Assembly (NCBI GenBank): GCA_029237695.1
Contig: CM055278.1
Span: 76,054,297 to 76,118,296, forward strand
DNA: 64,000 nt
DNA from: Conchocele bisecta
Taxonomy: Eukaryota; Mollusca; Bivalvia; Lucinida; Thyasiridae
Direction of reading: 5' to 3'
Shown here: positions 1 through 11,998 of the stretch, piece after piece
How the letters are laid out: each line of letters opens with the position of its first letter
Position numbering within the stretch: position 1 is the first letter of the stretch
Notes under the pieces: model-generated
Databases searched by the model: none
What the model saw: only the letters and a program-made list of their open reading frames with translations
What the model was told of the DNA's origin: nothing
Translations under genes and position numbers: made by a program

Positions 1-1447
1 ATGGAACAGGATATCGGTCATTGGGTCATTGCGTCATCGAATGATGATGGCTTCACGTGTTTACTACACTTTTTTCTACACACGTTTACAATAATGGATT
101 GCACGGACCTGCGTAGATCTACATTATACATGAACATGATGAATAAATAAAACATGACGTTAACAATTCTTGGATTCAATATATTTATTACATGCGAAGA
201 TAACAGTGAAAACTTATGGCATATTATAGGCATTGGCGACGTCGTTCATTCGCAGTCACAGTGTACAGTGTACATGTATTTTTTGTTGACATTATGATGC
301 GTCTTGGGCGAGAACGGATATAGCACGGTTCGGATAAGCAACACTGAAGGTTGTATGTCGCCGGACTTCCGTGTACTAACGGGGTCGCACTGTACTATAC
401 TTTCCATTTCCACCCAGTTGTCCCGATCGAAACGCCATCCCTCGGTAGTGTCTGGATATAATAGCATGGAGAGCATGCCGTGACCGGATACATGTCCGTA
501 CTTTAAACTTTCCTCGTGAATATTGATGAGAGGGCGGGGCGATGTATCAGGAGTATTTCCGTGTGAATCAAAATAATTTTCGCAAATAAATCACATTCCG
601 GCATTGACAGGCGGCATTGACGATGTATACGGTTTATTGGTAATCTATTTAATCAACAGAGCTCAGATTTACCGTTAGCACTGTGTTATATTAGTTAATC
701 AGCGACGGCCTCTGTTTATAGCGAGACGTGCCAATAGTCGGCATGACCAGTAGCCTTTTTTTTTTTTTTTTAAAAATTGGAGTGGCGATTTTTTTATTTT
801 CCCCAGCGGAATCCCTGACTGTGTTAAAAAGTATTTAAAAAAAAAAGAGATGTCCCAATACTTAAGGTGCAGAAATTATTGATTTTTTTAAAAATTGTGC
901 TGTGTCCCAAAACTTGTTTCCTAAAAAATAATTATTTCTCCCCAAAACGGGGGTGTCCCAATATAAAGGGTGTCCCAATACATAGGGTAAATATGGTATA
1001 TACACCTAATTCTACTATTTATGTATATTTTATTGGATGTTAAATGGCTAAATACAGATAGGAAAATATATCTTTTCGTCAGAAAAAATCAACTATTTCG
1101 ATTTTATTGCCGCATTGGTGAAGCAGAGCGGTCCGCTGGTTTGACCGCAGAGCGCAGCATAATGCGGTCATTCTTTCGCAGTTTAAAGAAAAAAAGGAGC
1201 GTAAACTGCAATTAAAAGCGGAGCGCATATAAGTATTGCAATTCCGCAATCAACTCTTTGGACCGTCACATGATTGCAGTCCGATTGCGATCCAATTGCA
1301 ATTAATGGGAACGCGAATTGCAATCCTGTGCTCCAGGAATTGCAATTCGCCTGGTAAGAGAACCGCAGGCCACTCTGTACCTCTTTATAATTAATAATTA
1401 ATTTCCAGGATTGGAAAAGTATATTTACTAGTATATAGAAAGACATT
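1..1447. other. Non-coding stretch, 5' flank of the Polinton
   Basis: No convincing gene is visible. The tract at 840-985 repeats the phrase GTGTCCCAATA four times at irregular spacing with A-rich spacers, typical of a small non-autonomous repeat. The tract at 1120-1345 is rich in GCGGAGCG and TTGCAATTC words in both orientations, again MITE-like. No Polinton terminal inverted repeat matching the far side (20100-20400) could be recognised by eye. Confidence 0.5.
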
Positions 1448-2041
1448 ATGACAGTTGCCATAAAAAATATGAGCCGGATGGCGAGGAAACCGAATGTATC
1501 TCACAAACTGATTAGTGAGGTAGCGATTCCCCCAACCCAAAGAACAATACAAACACCTCCTAAAATTTGTCGTAATACGAATAAAAAGGAGATAAAACCT
1601 CCTCCACGGGGATCCGCAAAACTTCGTGAATTACGGTCGGAGGCCTCCAAATTGGGAATAACCTTCCCCAAAAATGTGCGGGCGAAAGGCTTAGCCAAGA
1701 TTATAAAAGAGGTGAAAAATGAGGAATTTATGAAAAGATTTACTCGTGCGTACAAACGCGGGGCCCTTAACAATTTAACCCCACAACCTGTGATAAGGAA
1801 AGCTCGTTCTCTCGCCGATGAGGCGGTATTGAGCCTGAGAGGTAGAAACATTGGTTCCCCCCAAAAACGAATTCCTAAAACCGAGTTGTTAAGTAACTAT
1901 TACCCTAAAACGGTGCACCCAAGTAGATATAACGGAACGAATAATGTCAGAGATCGCCCCACTGCTAACTGGGAGCTTCTACATACGTTATTTATTTTCG
2001 TACAAATTGGCTCACATCGAGCAGACCGACACACGAGGTAG
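1448..2041 (+). pseudogene. Polinton-associated basic ORF of unknown function
   Basis: An open frame of 197 codons from an ATG. The product is strongly basic (many K/R), with proline-rich stretches near residues 25-55 and a possible short helix-turn-helix/SAP-like segment around residues 58-95. It lies just upstream of, and on the same strand as, the protein-primed polymerase fragments, so it is probably the first part of the Polinton coding region. I do not recognise its family. The last 25 or so codons look like run-on sequence, so the true 3' end may be lost to a frameshift near 1960-2050. Confidence 0.45.
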
Positions 2042-2086
2042 ACCGGAAACTATAATATTTCATAAACAACTGCGCGGGAGCCCTGG

Positions 2087-3590
2087 TTGAGAGAATATGA
2101 GGACGCGAATGAATGGATTGCCGAACAGGAGGAAACTAGATTGAACATCGATAAAATACCCCGCCCGAGTACGAAATGGACGTTTGTTAGGTGGTCCGGC
2201 GTTACGATTAAATTAATTCTTTCATCTAGCGCAGACGATGTGGGGATGAGATCCTCGAAAGTGGCGGGGGGCCCGCTTCCCGAATGGTTGCGATATCGGA
2301 AGGGGATAAAACCGTTGGATAAATTTAAGACGAGCTTTGCCTGTTTAGATGTATCGTTCTTCACACGACTGATCTGCGAGCAGACCGCTGTCTCACAAAA
2401 ACGCAAGATTTGGTCCACGAATATATCCTTTTCTGTAAAAGTAAGGGGTGGAAAAGACCAGCCGGCCCTATAATACTTGACGACATCAAAAAAGTGGAGG
2501 AATGTTTTAAACTCGGAATTGAGGTGTATGAACCAGTCGAAGAGGGCACATGGTATTTAAGAAAAGTGGCGGCGCATTACGAAGAAATTGGTACGAAGAA
2601 AATGAATATCGGTATTTACAATAATCACGCATTCCTGATTACCGACATGAACAAAACCACCAACACCCTCTGCTGCTACACGTGTAAAGGCGCTCAGATC
2701 GACAGACCAGCATCCGCCTTCGAAAAGGCCTTTTACCCTAGATCTCACGCGAGTAAGAAAGCGACCGGGTGGATAAAAACGTTCGAAGGGATCGGTAAAC
2801 CCCATATAAACACTGCACACTGCGGGCACGGCGGTGAGAGGTTGGTGGGTGGAGAGCCAGTTGACGGGTTTTGTGAGGAAACCAACACGGTTTACCAATT
2901 TCACGGGTGTTATTGGCACGGGTGCCCTAAGTGTCCTCCCCGGGATTGGAGAAATCTGGCACCACAGGGCGACAAAGAAGCGCCAGACGACAAAGAGAAG
3001 GCGCGGGCAATTGAAAAATTCAGAAAAACTCGAGAGAGAGACGCTGCGATCGCAAAGGAGTTTACATTAATTACTATTTGGGAGTGCGATTATAACGGTC
3101 CCTGGGATAATACACCGGGATAATACGCTGGCCCCTCCGCCAACCGTGTATCCATACCAGATTGTGTACGATTTTCAAGCGTATTTATCGAAAACTAGCA
3201 AAGGTGATAGTCGATGCAGGAGTAAGAAAGGTAATCTCGAATTTGTAAACTAGCATGTGCCCGTAAACGTGAGTATCGGCGATAATTTATGTACTGAAAT
3301 AACTCACATATGCGAAACGGATCCGGCCAAATTAGTTGCTCTATTTATGGAAAACATACAGGAAAGGGGTAAGGCGATACGAGAGGGTGTTGGCAAAATA
3401 TACCTTCTTACCTGTATGGACAGACTTCCCGCTACCCAACAGCGCGAGATCACCCGATGGATTGATCAAGTTCCTGTAATTGGTTTCAACTCTAGTCGAT
3501 ACGATCTCAACATGATAAAACTAGAAATGTGGCCTGTCGGCACACGAATGCCCCCGTTGGCAGCCAAAGAAAACAAGGCATATTTGATTA
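2087..3590 (+). pseudogene. Polinton protein-primed DNA polymerase B, N-terminal part (frameshifted)
   Basis: Fragments in several frames form the N-terminal half of a Polinton/Maverick family-B protein-primed polymerase, which would replicate the element from a terminal-protein primer. Visible in order: PLPEWLRYRKGI near 2275; after a frameshift near 2400, a segment with LDDIKKVE and YNNHAFLITDMN; the Cys/His block HGCYWHGCPKC near 2900-2935, a hallmark of these polymerases; a second frameshift near 3110 beside a small GATAATAC duplication; an Exo I-like VYDFQAYL at 3164-3187; an in-frame TAG near 3253; and an Exo II-like VIGFNSSRYDLNMI near 3476-3517. Exo I normally reads D-x-E; here the acidic residue is Q (CAA at 3176). 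The gene is interrupted at about 3594 by a tandem repeat and resumes at 5366. It cannot encode an intact enzyme. The family assignment is confident; exact joins are not. Confidence 0.85.
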
Positions 3591-3593
3591 TAA

Positions 3594-5365
3594 GCCATTT
3601 ACCAGAGTGTTAAGGTTTTGAACGCACCAAGTCTGTGACCTTGACCCTGGGCTTAGCGGGGGTGGGACGAATGTGGATTTGTCACAGGGCGGTAGAGGAC
3701 CATTGGAGCAATGCGTGTGTGCAATGTGAAGCAGATCCGAGCAAGGAAACAGAAATTATAAGCCATTTACCCAGCGTTAAGGTTTCGAATGCACCAAGTC
3801 TGTGACCTTGACCCTGGGCTTAGCGGGGGCGGGACGAATGTGGATTTGTCACAGGGCGGTAGAGGACCATTGGAGCAATGCGTGTGTGCAATGTGAAGCA
3901 GATCCGAGGAAGGAAACAGAAATTATAAGCCATTTACCCAGCGTTAAGGTTTCGAACGCACCAAGTCTGTGACCTTGACCCTGGGCTTAGCGGGGGCGTG
4001 ACGAATGTTGATTTGTCACAGGGCGGTAGAGGACCATTGGAGCAATACGTGTGTGCAATGTGAAGCAGATCCGAGGAAGGAAACAGAAATTATAAGCCAT
4101 TTACCCAGCGTTAAGGTTTCGAACGCACCAAGTCTGTGACCTTCACCTTGGGCTTAGCGGGGGCGGGACGAATATGGATGTGTCACAGGGCGGTAGAGGA
4201 CCATTGGAGCAATGCGTGTGTGCAATGTGAAGCAGATCCGAGCAAGGAAACAGAAATTATAAGCCATTTACCCAGCGTTAAGGTTTCGAACGCACCAAGT
4301 CTGTGACCTTGACCCTGGGTTTAGCGGGGGCGGGACGAATGTGGATTTGTCACAGGGCGGTAGAGGACCATTGGAGCAATGCGTGTGTGCAATGTGAAGC
4401 AGATCCGAGCAAGGAAACAGAAATTATAAGCCATTTACCCAGCGTTAAGGTTTTTCGAACGCACCAAGTCTGTGACCTTGACCCTGGGCTTAGCGGGGGT
4501 GGGGACGAATGTGGATTTGGTCACAGGGCGGTGGTAGAGGACCATTGGAGCAATGCGTGTGTGCAATGTGAAGCAGATCCGAGCAAGGAAACAGAAATTA
4601 TAAGCCATTTACCCAGCGTTAAGGTTTCGAACGCACCAAGTCTGTGACCTTCACCTTGGGCTTAGCGGGGGCGGGACGAATATGGATGTGTCACAGGGCG
4701 GTAGAGGACCATTGGAGCAATGCGTGTGTGCAATGTGAAGCAGATCCGAGCAAGGAAACAGAAATTATAAGCCATTTACCCAGCGTTAAGGTTTCGAACG
4801 CACCAAGTCTGTGACCTTGACCCTGGGTTTAGCGGGGGCGGGACGAATGTGGATTTGTCACAGGGCGGTAGAGGACCATTGGAGCAATGCGTGTGTGCAA
4901 TCTGAAGCAGATCCGAGCAAGGAAACAGAAATTATAAGCCATTTACCCAGCGTTAAGGTTTTTCGAACGCACCAAGTCTGTGACCTTGACCCTGGGCTTA
5001 GCGGGGGTGGGACGAATGTGGATTTGTCACAGGGCGGTAGAGGACCATTGGAGCAATGCGTGTGTGCAATGTGAAGCAGATCCGAGCAAGGAAACAGAAA
5101 TTATAAGCCATTTACCCAGCGTTAAGGTTTCGAACGCACCAAGTCTGTGACCTTGACTCTGGGTTTAGCGGGGGCGGGACGAATGTGGATTTGTCACAGG
5201 GCGGTAGAGGACCATTGGAGCAATGCGTGTGTGAAATGTTAAGCAGATCCGAGCAAGGAAACAGAAATTATAAGCCATTTACCCAGCGTTAAGGTTTCGT
5301 ACGTACGTACGGACGCCGGTAACACTATATGCCCCCCTCACCATTCGGTGGCGGGGGCATAAAAA
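3594..5365. repeat. TRE1 tandem-unit element inserted in the polymerase gene
   Basis: Ten head-to-tail units of 167-172 bp (phases at 3631, 3798, 3965, 4132, 4299, 4468, 4640, 4807, 4976, 5143). Each carries GTGACCTTGACCCTGGG and AGCAATGCGTGTGTG. The array ends in a short GTAC/GGAC microsatellite (5300-5312), then GGTAACACTATATGCCC and a 3' hairpin (arms at 5329-5337 and 5352-5360), then AAAAA. The 5' head seen in the copies at 40113 and 51249 is missing. The host frame is polymerase on both sides, so this is a secondary insertion. Long open frames across it result from missing stop codons in the unit and are not genes. Confidence 0.9.
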
Positions 5366-5890
5366 CATTTCGTCGGGCTGTTGACAGAAACGACATCGAA
5401 AGTTCTCATCGGTAAGAAAACAAACACGATGATATTCCTATTTACCCCCAAATTCCGATTTCTCGACCTACAATTATATCTCAGTCCAGAGATGTCCTAT
5501 GACAAAAAGATAAAGGCGTACGGCTGCGAGGGGCAAAAATCATTCTTTCCATACGAGTGGTTTGATTCTATCGAGAAACTGGATTACGAAGGGTTGCCCG
5601 GAATAAAATATTGGGACAATCAACTCAACCCGAAGGAAAAAATAACCGCGACGGAGTTGGACGCATGCAATGAGATTTATAAAAATAAAAATATGAGGAC
5701 GTTCAGAGAGTGGCTGCGATACTACAATGATTTGGATGTGGGACCATTTATAGAGGCGATCGGTAAAATGTCCAATTTTTACAAGAGCATTGACATGTTT
5801 AAAGATGCGGTTACTCTACCCGGGGTAGAGCTGCAGCACCTTCTTAGGGGAACAATAAAAGAACACGTAAAATCCTATCAAACTAAACAA
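5366..5890 (+). pseudogene. Polinton protein-primed DNA polymerase B, exonuclease-domain remainder
   Basis: The reading resumes directly after the TRE1 insertion. FRFLDLQLYLSP (about 5455-5490) and WLRYYNDLDVGPF (about 5710-5750) match the later exonuclease region of protein-primed polymerases, the second resembling the Exo III Y-x3-D motif. It continues to about residue KSYQTK, then runs into a TRE5 element at 5887. The palm domain with its two catalytic Asp motifs and the TPR2/thumb regions are absent from the window. The junction near 6852 leads straight into a different gene on the opposite strand, so the C-terminal half has been deleted, not merely displaced. Confidence 0.85.
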
Positions 5891-6852
5891 GAGGGCGATG
5901 ATGGCCCTAATTCGCTCACTTGACTCCATGAACATCAGAGGAGAATGTGACATTGAGTTCATGTGTTTTAAAAATAATTGTGCTATTTTTAGATGGCGGT
6001 CATCTTGGATTAAGTGATGACTCTCATTTTACCAAATCTGAAAATGCTTCACCCAAGGATCTTAACTTCCTATGAAGTTTGGCCAGCATCGGCCATGTGG
6101 TTTCTGAGAAAAAGACGTTCAAAATCTCGAATAAATGGACCTTTTGGCGGCCATCATGGATGTTATAATCATCCGATTCTGACAAATATTGCACCAGAGC
6201 AATCGCCTCATCGATACCTTCAATTTGATGTATGACATGAGCATATTCGGTCAAACATAAAATTTGACCCCACGGGCCACGCCCATTTTTGACCCCGGGG
6301 TCTCCATTTTCACAACTTTGAAAGAGCATTCTAAATCGATCATTTCTACCAAGTTTAGTCTAAATCCGGCTGGCGGTTCATGAGAAGAATATTTTTTAAG
6401 AATTTATGCTATTTTTAGAAAGCGGCCATCTTGGATTAGCGATGACCTCCATTTTAACAAATCTGAAAAGGCTTCACCCATAGACCATAACTTTTAAGTT
6501 TGGCTACCATGGGCCAAGCGGTTCATGTGAAGAAGAATTTTGAAATCTCTAATAAAAGAACGACCTTTTGGCGGCCATCTTGGATGACATAACCATCCGA
6601 TTTCGACAAAAAATGCACTAGAGTGATCGCCTCATTGATACCTTCAATTTGATACATGACATGACCATATTCGGACAAAAATAAAATTTGACCCCAATTT
6701 GACCCCACGGGCCACGCCCGTTTTTGACCCTGGGGTCACCATTTTAACAACTTTGAAAGAGCATTGCACATCGATCATTCCTACCAAGTCTTGTCGAAAT
6801 CCGGTTAGCGGTTCTTGAGAAGAAGGTTTTTGAAGAATTTGTGCTATTTTTA
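5887..6852. repeat. TRE5 tandem-unit element, 3'-truncated
   Basis: Starts ACAAGAGGGCGATGATGG with the near-palindromic 5' stem typical of the family, followed by two diverged units of about 430 bp containing GCCATCTTGGATTA and TTTGACCCC phrases. Near-full copies lie at 18173 and 49446. This copy lacks the GGACGAC microsatellite and the 3' hairpin; it stops at about 6852 where Polinton minus-strand sequence begins. Open frames across it are shadows. Confidence 0.85.
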
Positions 6853-6879
6853 GACGACGGCTGGTTGGTGGACCGTCAA

Positions 6880-7163
6880 TCGTATTCTCTCGCCACGCGG
6901 AAGTCGGCGTCACAAAAATTAGGCCAATACCCTCTCCAACCCCCCAAACCTTGTTGGAGGCGTGAATTGAATTTGGACAGGTTTACCCTTAGCATTAACC
7001 GAGCAGACCGCCATTCGTCGAACCGTCCCGGGAGTTGTCATGACATATCCCCCATATCTATTGCTCGCTTTGGCATGAAACGAATATTCATAGATACCCT
7101 CATTCAATGGGCCCCGCTTCTCAGCCCAAACTGTTATGACACGTTTTTGTTGGTTGTTATAAA
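6880..7163 (-). pseudogene. Polinton gene fragment, minus strand (C-terminal part of a structural-type protein)
   Basis: On the minus strand an open stretch runs from about 7163 to the stop near 6919. It includes VITVWAEKRGP, GIYEYSFHAKASNRYGGYV and VQIQFTPPTRFGG. I recall similar segments from invertebrate Polinton proteins, but I cannot name the product. It lies head-on to the polymerase and just below another minus-strand fragment, consistent with a virion-module gene. There is no start codon with an upstream coding context, and a stop precedes it near 7165, so it is broken. Confidence 0.55.
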
Positions 7164-7209
7164 TTCTATTACGAACTTAAGTCTAATTCTTTGAATTAAT
7201 TAGAAATTT

Positions 7210-7860
7210 CTAGGACGACCAAATCGGGTAATAGTTCTTCAACTCTCTCGCTTGATCATCAAGAATAGAGACCGTAAATTCGTGGATATGTCCCGATTCC
7301 AAAACTTTCATCTCGGGGCATGGGAAGTCTAAGGTCACAGTCTCCCCAAAGAAACAATCACTGGCTTGCACGGTTTTCAGTAATGTGCTGGGAGCTCCGT
7401 CTACCGTGTTGTATGATGCGTTCACCTGATCCAGGTGCACCCTGAGAGTTTTCGTGAAGGCGAAGTCCACCGGGTTATCACCGACTTACTCACCCGGGGC
7501 AAACAACCCTTTATTCGCGGAGTATGTCTCTCTAAACCCGAGTCGAGTACCCAACGTCGGGGAGATCCTTACTCGGCTGTCTGGGCCGATGGTCATTGTT
7601 GCGAGCCCGGTAGCCTTCGATACTGTGAGGTTGACTATACCGTCAAGCTCTGAGGTGACAAAATCTTTGAACTGTCTAAAACTCCACAGTCCAGGAGGGA
7701 GCTTCCATCCTTCACATAGCCAAACCCTTCGCTCTTCCCCACATTCTCCCACCCAACCATGAAGGTGATTGATCTGAGGCCTACCCGGCGTTTTCTGCTG
7801 CAATTGTCGATTGACTTCTGAAGTTCACAACTCTCTTTTTGAACATTAGTTATAGTAGCA
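7210..7860 (-). pseudogene. Polinton virion-module protein, minus strand, frameshifted
   Basis: Three overlapping minus-strand frames give one degraded protein. From the N-terminal side: ITFMVGWENV (about 7770-7740), WKLPPGLWSFRQF (about 7710-7670), ISPTLGTRLGFRET, then after a frameshift near 7480 VDGAPSTLLKTVQ and FTVSILDDQ, ending at 7210. The pattern of a W/P-rich opening, a beta-rich middle ending in LGF, and a late DGAPSTLL block resembles a recurrent domain of Polinton and related virus-like element proteins near the capsid genes. A structural (penton or minor capsid-like) role is an inference from position and memory of the family. Confidence 0.6.
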
Positions 7861-7880
7861 AACATAATAATATCTTTCAA

Positions 7881-8395
7881 TGGATACCAAGGCATTTAGC
7901 TTTAATTCTAATGCAAAGTACGCTGGGGGAGGTGTGTACTACTTAACGGTAGGAATCCACTACTTAATTAGAAAGCTAATAAACCTAACAATAAGAGTAA
8001 ACGAAGACACCGGATTTGATACAACTTTTTGAAACATATTTGATAATTATAGGCTGCCCAAAATTATTACCCAAGAAACCATAGACGCGTGGAAAGCAAC
8101 ACCGATGCAGTTTTGGCAGAACCAGTTAAATTTTGCCGTGTGGTGTGCCACAACCGGGTGTGGGGTCTCTTACATAAACCATATGGATCAACATGAGAGC
8201 GCTTTCTGCGAAAGTGTTTATACTTTTCAAGTCTACTACACGATCCGGAGAATCATACAAGAGATGCAAGTGAAAACACCCCAAGAGGATAAGTGGGACC
8301 CTCTATACAACCCGTACGACCACAAAGCCTACGAAAGAATATGTGCCGAATTTCAGATTTCTAAAAATACCGACTGGAAACAGAAAACAGTTACT
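7881..8395 (+). pseudogene. Polinton virion-module protein (capsid-region), 5' half
   Basis: Begins at an ATG near 7881 with a Gly-rich segment ending GGGVYYLTVG, then LTIRVNEDTGF. A stop/frameshift near 8030 is followed in another frame by RLPKIITQETIDAW and the distinctive FAVWCATTGCGVSYINHM and NPYDHKAYERICAEF. I recognise this as a conserved Polinton protein in the capsid region, probably a capsid component; I am not sure which. The gene is cut at about 8396 by the TRE4 repeat block, and a matching downstream half lies at 11552-11998. The last residues of the visible frame (after DWKQKT) come from the repeat. Confidence 0.7.
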
Positions 8396-11300
8396 AACAA
8401 GAAACGAGGCAAAGCCACAAAGGCCAGGTTTTTTCCAAGCATAGACACTTGGATAACATAATTATACCCACTTTTTGTAGACTAGATGGCCGTGGCCTGC
8501 ATGTCGCGCCTTGGGGCGAGGCATGGACACTAAAAAAATAGATATAGTAGATGGAAAAACTTTAACGAAAAAAAAACTGACGGACATATGCCAAAATGCC
8601 GACGATATCGCGCTTTCCGCAAGCGGGTGCGACAATGATGATAAACACCCATGTGAAGTATCAAGGTAATGGATGAAGCAGTTGCAGAGATATAGTACAC
8701 GAAAAAACTTTAACAAAAAAATTCAAAGTAATTTGACCTTGACATTGGGCACAGGGGCCGCACGGTTGGGGGTTAGAATGAAAATATGGATGATGATAAA
8801 CACCCATGTGAAGTTTCAAGGTAATGGGCGAAGCAGTTGCAGAGATATAGTATAACGAAAAACTTTTAACCAAAAAACTTTAACCAGACGTACATTAAAA
8901 AGTTAACGTTGAAAATGCCTAAGTCAATTACATAGAAATAATAGGTGAAAGTAAAAAAAAAAAAGGTCACATGTTGGATAGTTGTATGTGGTAGGCACCC
9001 CTAGGTTATGAAGCTGTGAAAGTTTGGTGGTCCTAGGTGGTACAGTACCAAAGAAATGGACTTAAACACGAAAACTTAACATTGAAAACGCGAAAACTTA
9101 ACATTGAAAATGGTTAAGTCGACTGCGCGGAAAAAATGGGTCAAGTTAAAAACAAGAAACGAGGCAAAGCCACGAAGGCCAGGTTTTTTCCAAGCATAGA
9201 CACTTGGATAACATAATTATACCCACTTTTTGTAGACTAGATGGCCGTGGCCTGCATGTCGCGCCTTGGGGCGAGGCATGGACACTAAAAAAATAGATAT
9301 AGTAGATGGAAAAACTTTAACCAAAAAACTTTAACCGGACACACGGACGAATGGATGGACGTATGCCAAAATGCCGACGATATCGCGCTTTCCGCAAGCA
9401 GGTGTGACAATGATGATAAACACCCATGTGAAGTATCAAGGTATTGGGTGAAGCAGTTGCAGAGATATAGTACACAAAAAAACTTTAACAACAAAATTTA
9501 AAGTAATTTGAACTTGACATAGGGCACAGGATCGCGCTTTCCGCAAGCAGGTGCGACAATGATGATAAACACCCATGTGAAGTATGAAGGTATTGGGTGA
9601 AGCAGTTGCAGAGATATAGTACATAAAAAACTTTAACAAAAAAATTTAAAGTAATTTGACCTTGACATTGGGCAGAGGATCGCGCTTTCCGCAAGTAGGT
9701 GCAAAAATGATGATAAACACCCATGTGAAGTATGAAGGTATTGGGTGAAGCAGTTGCAGAGATATAGTACACGAAAAAACTTTTAAAAAAAATTCAAAGT
9801 AATTTGACCTTGACATTGGGCACAGGATCGCGCTTTCCGCAAGCAGGTGCGACAATTATGATAAACACCCATGTGAAGTATCAAGGTATTGGGTGAAGCA
9901 GTTGCAGAGATATAGTACACGAAAAAACTTAAACAAAAAATTCAAAGTAATTTGACCTTGACATTGGGCACAGGATCGCGCTTTCCGCAAGCAGGTGCGA
10001 CAATGATGATAAACACCCATGTGAAGTATCAAGGTATTGGGTGAAGCAGTTGCAGAGATATAGTACACGAAAAAACTTTAACAAAAAAATTCAAAGTAAT
10101 TTGACCTTGACATTGGGCACAGGATCGCGCTTTTCGCAAGCAGGTGCGACAATTATGATAAACACCCATGTGAAGTATCAAGGTATTGGGTGAAGCAGTT
10201 GCAGAGATATAGTACACAAAAAAAAAAAAACTTTAACAAAAAAATTCAAAGTAATTTGACCTTGACATTGGGCACAGGGGCCGCACGGTTGGGGGTTAGA
10301 ATGAAAATATGGATGATGATAAACACCCATGTGACGTTTCAAGTAATGGGCGAAGCAGTTGCAGAGATATAGTATAACGAAAAAGTTTTAACCAAAAAAC
10401 TTTAACCAGATGTACGTTAAAAAGTTAACGTTGAAAATGGCTAAGTCAATTACGTAGAAATAATAGGTGAAGGTGAAAAAATAGTCACATGTTGGATAGT
10501 TGTATGTGGTAGGCACCCCTTGGTTATGAAGCTGTGAAAGTTTGGTGGTCCTAGGTGGTACAGTACCAAAGAAATGGACTTAAACACGAAAACTTAATAT
10601 TGTAAACGCGAAAACTTAACATTGAAAATGGCTAAGTCGACTGCGCGGAAAAAATGGGTGAAGTTAAAAAAAAGAGTAACATGTTGGATAGTGATATGTG
10701 GTGGGCACCCCTTGATTATGAAGCTGTGAAAGTTTGGTGGTCCTAGGTGGTACAGTACCAAAGAAATGGGCTTAAACACGAAAACTTAACATTGTAAACG
10801 CGAAAACGTAACATTGAAAATGGCTAAGTCGACTACGCGGAAAAAATGGGTCAAGATAAAAAAAAAGTAACATGTTGGATAGTGATATGTGGTGGGCACC
10901 CCTTGATTATGTAGCTGTGAAAGTTTGGTGGTCCTAGGTGGTACAGTAACAAAGAAATGGACTCAAACACGAAAACTTAACATTGATTGTGGACGCCGCC
11001 CGCCGCCGCCGCCGCCGCCCGCCCGCCGCCCGCCCGCCCGCCCGGCTTTCGCCAATCCAATAGCCTGGATTTTTTTTCAAAAAACCTGGCTAAAAAAGTA
11101 ACATGTTGGATAGTGATATGTGGTGGGCACCCCTTGATTATGAAGCTGTGAAAGTTTGGTGGTCCTAGGTGGTACAGTACCAAAGAAATGGACTTAAACA
11201 CGAAAACTTAACATTGAAAACGCGAAAACTTAACATTGAAAATGGCTAAGTCGATTGCGCGGAAAAAATGGGTCAAGTTAAAAAAAAAGTAACATGTTGG

Positions 11301-11551
11301 ATAGTGATATGTGGTGGGTACCCCTTGATTATGAAGCTGTGAAAGTTTGGTGGTCCTAGGTGGTACAGTAACAAAGAAATGGACTCAAACACGAAAACTT
11401 AACATTGATTGTGGACGCCGTGCGCCCACCCGCCCGCACGCCCGCCCGCCCCCCCCCGCCCGCCCGCCCGCCGCCCGCCCGCCCGCCCGCCCGCCCAGCT
11501 TTCGCCAATCCAATAGCCTGGATTTTTTTTCTCAAAAAACCTGGCTAAAAA
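8396..11551. repeat. TRE4 composite tandem-unit block inserted in the capsid-region gene
   Basis: A head segment starting AAGAAACGAGGCAAAGCC occurs at 8396 and again at 9151, so the block looks like two elements in tandem. Inside are a 148-bp unit array (about 9375-10380), 190-bp units with TTGGTGGTCCTAGGTGG (starting near 8973, 10492, 10683, 10874, 11106 and 11296), and two GC-rich CGCCC tracts (about 10990-11045 and 11415-11500). Each tract is followed by a 3' hairpin (arms AGCC...GGCT around a T-run/A-run) and AAAAA. The 148-bp unit carries TTTGACCTTGACATTGGG. Coding sequence resumes within a few bases of the second hairpin. Confidence 0.88.
9375..10380. repeat. 148-bp tandem array within TRE4
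   Basis: Regular units with the phrase ATCGCGCTTTCCGCAAGC at 9531, 9679, 9827, 9975 and 10124 (spacing 148-149 bp). The phrase forms a stem with GCGACA a few bases later, resembling the 3' hairpin of TRE3 at 62033. The last unit switches to a variant with GGGGCCGCACGG, which also occurs at about 8755 and 12358 and is related to units at 47190. Minus-strand open frames of 60-95 codons here are by-products of the period. Confidence 0.9.
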
Positions 11552-11998
11552 TGGTGGGTGTAAAGAACTTCCATCTGTCATACGTCACGTCGACAATATA
11601 GAACAAAGCGAACACGTCGAGATCGGCTGGGGGACTTTCATTTTGGCTAGGGGGAAGGGGTTCACCAGGGGTGGGGTTACCCGCCTCAACGACTCCATTC
11701 GCACATACGTCTGGGCCATCCTCGGCGCACAGGCGCAAGCGCGCAGTTCTATAATAGGAGACGGGAAGGCGTTTGACGCGCAAAAACAGTTCTTGGCCAA
11801 TGTCGAGGACACCATCTCAGCTCCGGTGGACATCCCGGCGGCGATCAAGACCTATCAAGACGTTTTGCAGAATGCCAGCACCCCAGTAGACTATGTATTT
11901 GGAATAAGTATTTATATGGCGCCGAGCAATATGATAATACGAGACGACCCCGTTGACGGTTACAATAATCAGATCGTAATCGCCATCGCCAATCAAAT
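11552..11998 (+). pseudogene. Polinton virion-module protein (capsid-region), 3' half
   Basis: Open from immediately after the TRE4 hairpin (no local start codon) through about 11998. Readable blocks are VEIGWGTFILARGKGF, GVTRLNDSIRTYVWAIL, FDAQKQFLANVEDTISAP and VFGISIYMAPSNMI. These are well conserved and uninterrupted for about 145 codons, in sharp contrast with the flanking repeats. The block belongs to the same protein as 7881-8395, as judged from remembered Polinton proteins and order. It ends where a second TRE4 copy begins (phrase AAGAAACGAGGC at about 11999). Product identity as a capsid component is an inference. Confidence 0.7.

Noticed and set aside
246..476. 76-codon minus-strand frame as a possible downstream IFT81 exon
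   Set aside because: The peptide has no coiled-coil pattern and no similarity to the IFT81 C-terminal region, and has no suitable splice sites.
4303..5074. Open frames of 114 and 87 codons in the TRE1 array
   Set aside because: They follow the 167-bp unit; the real coding flanks are the interrupted polymerase.
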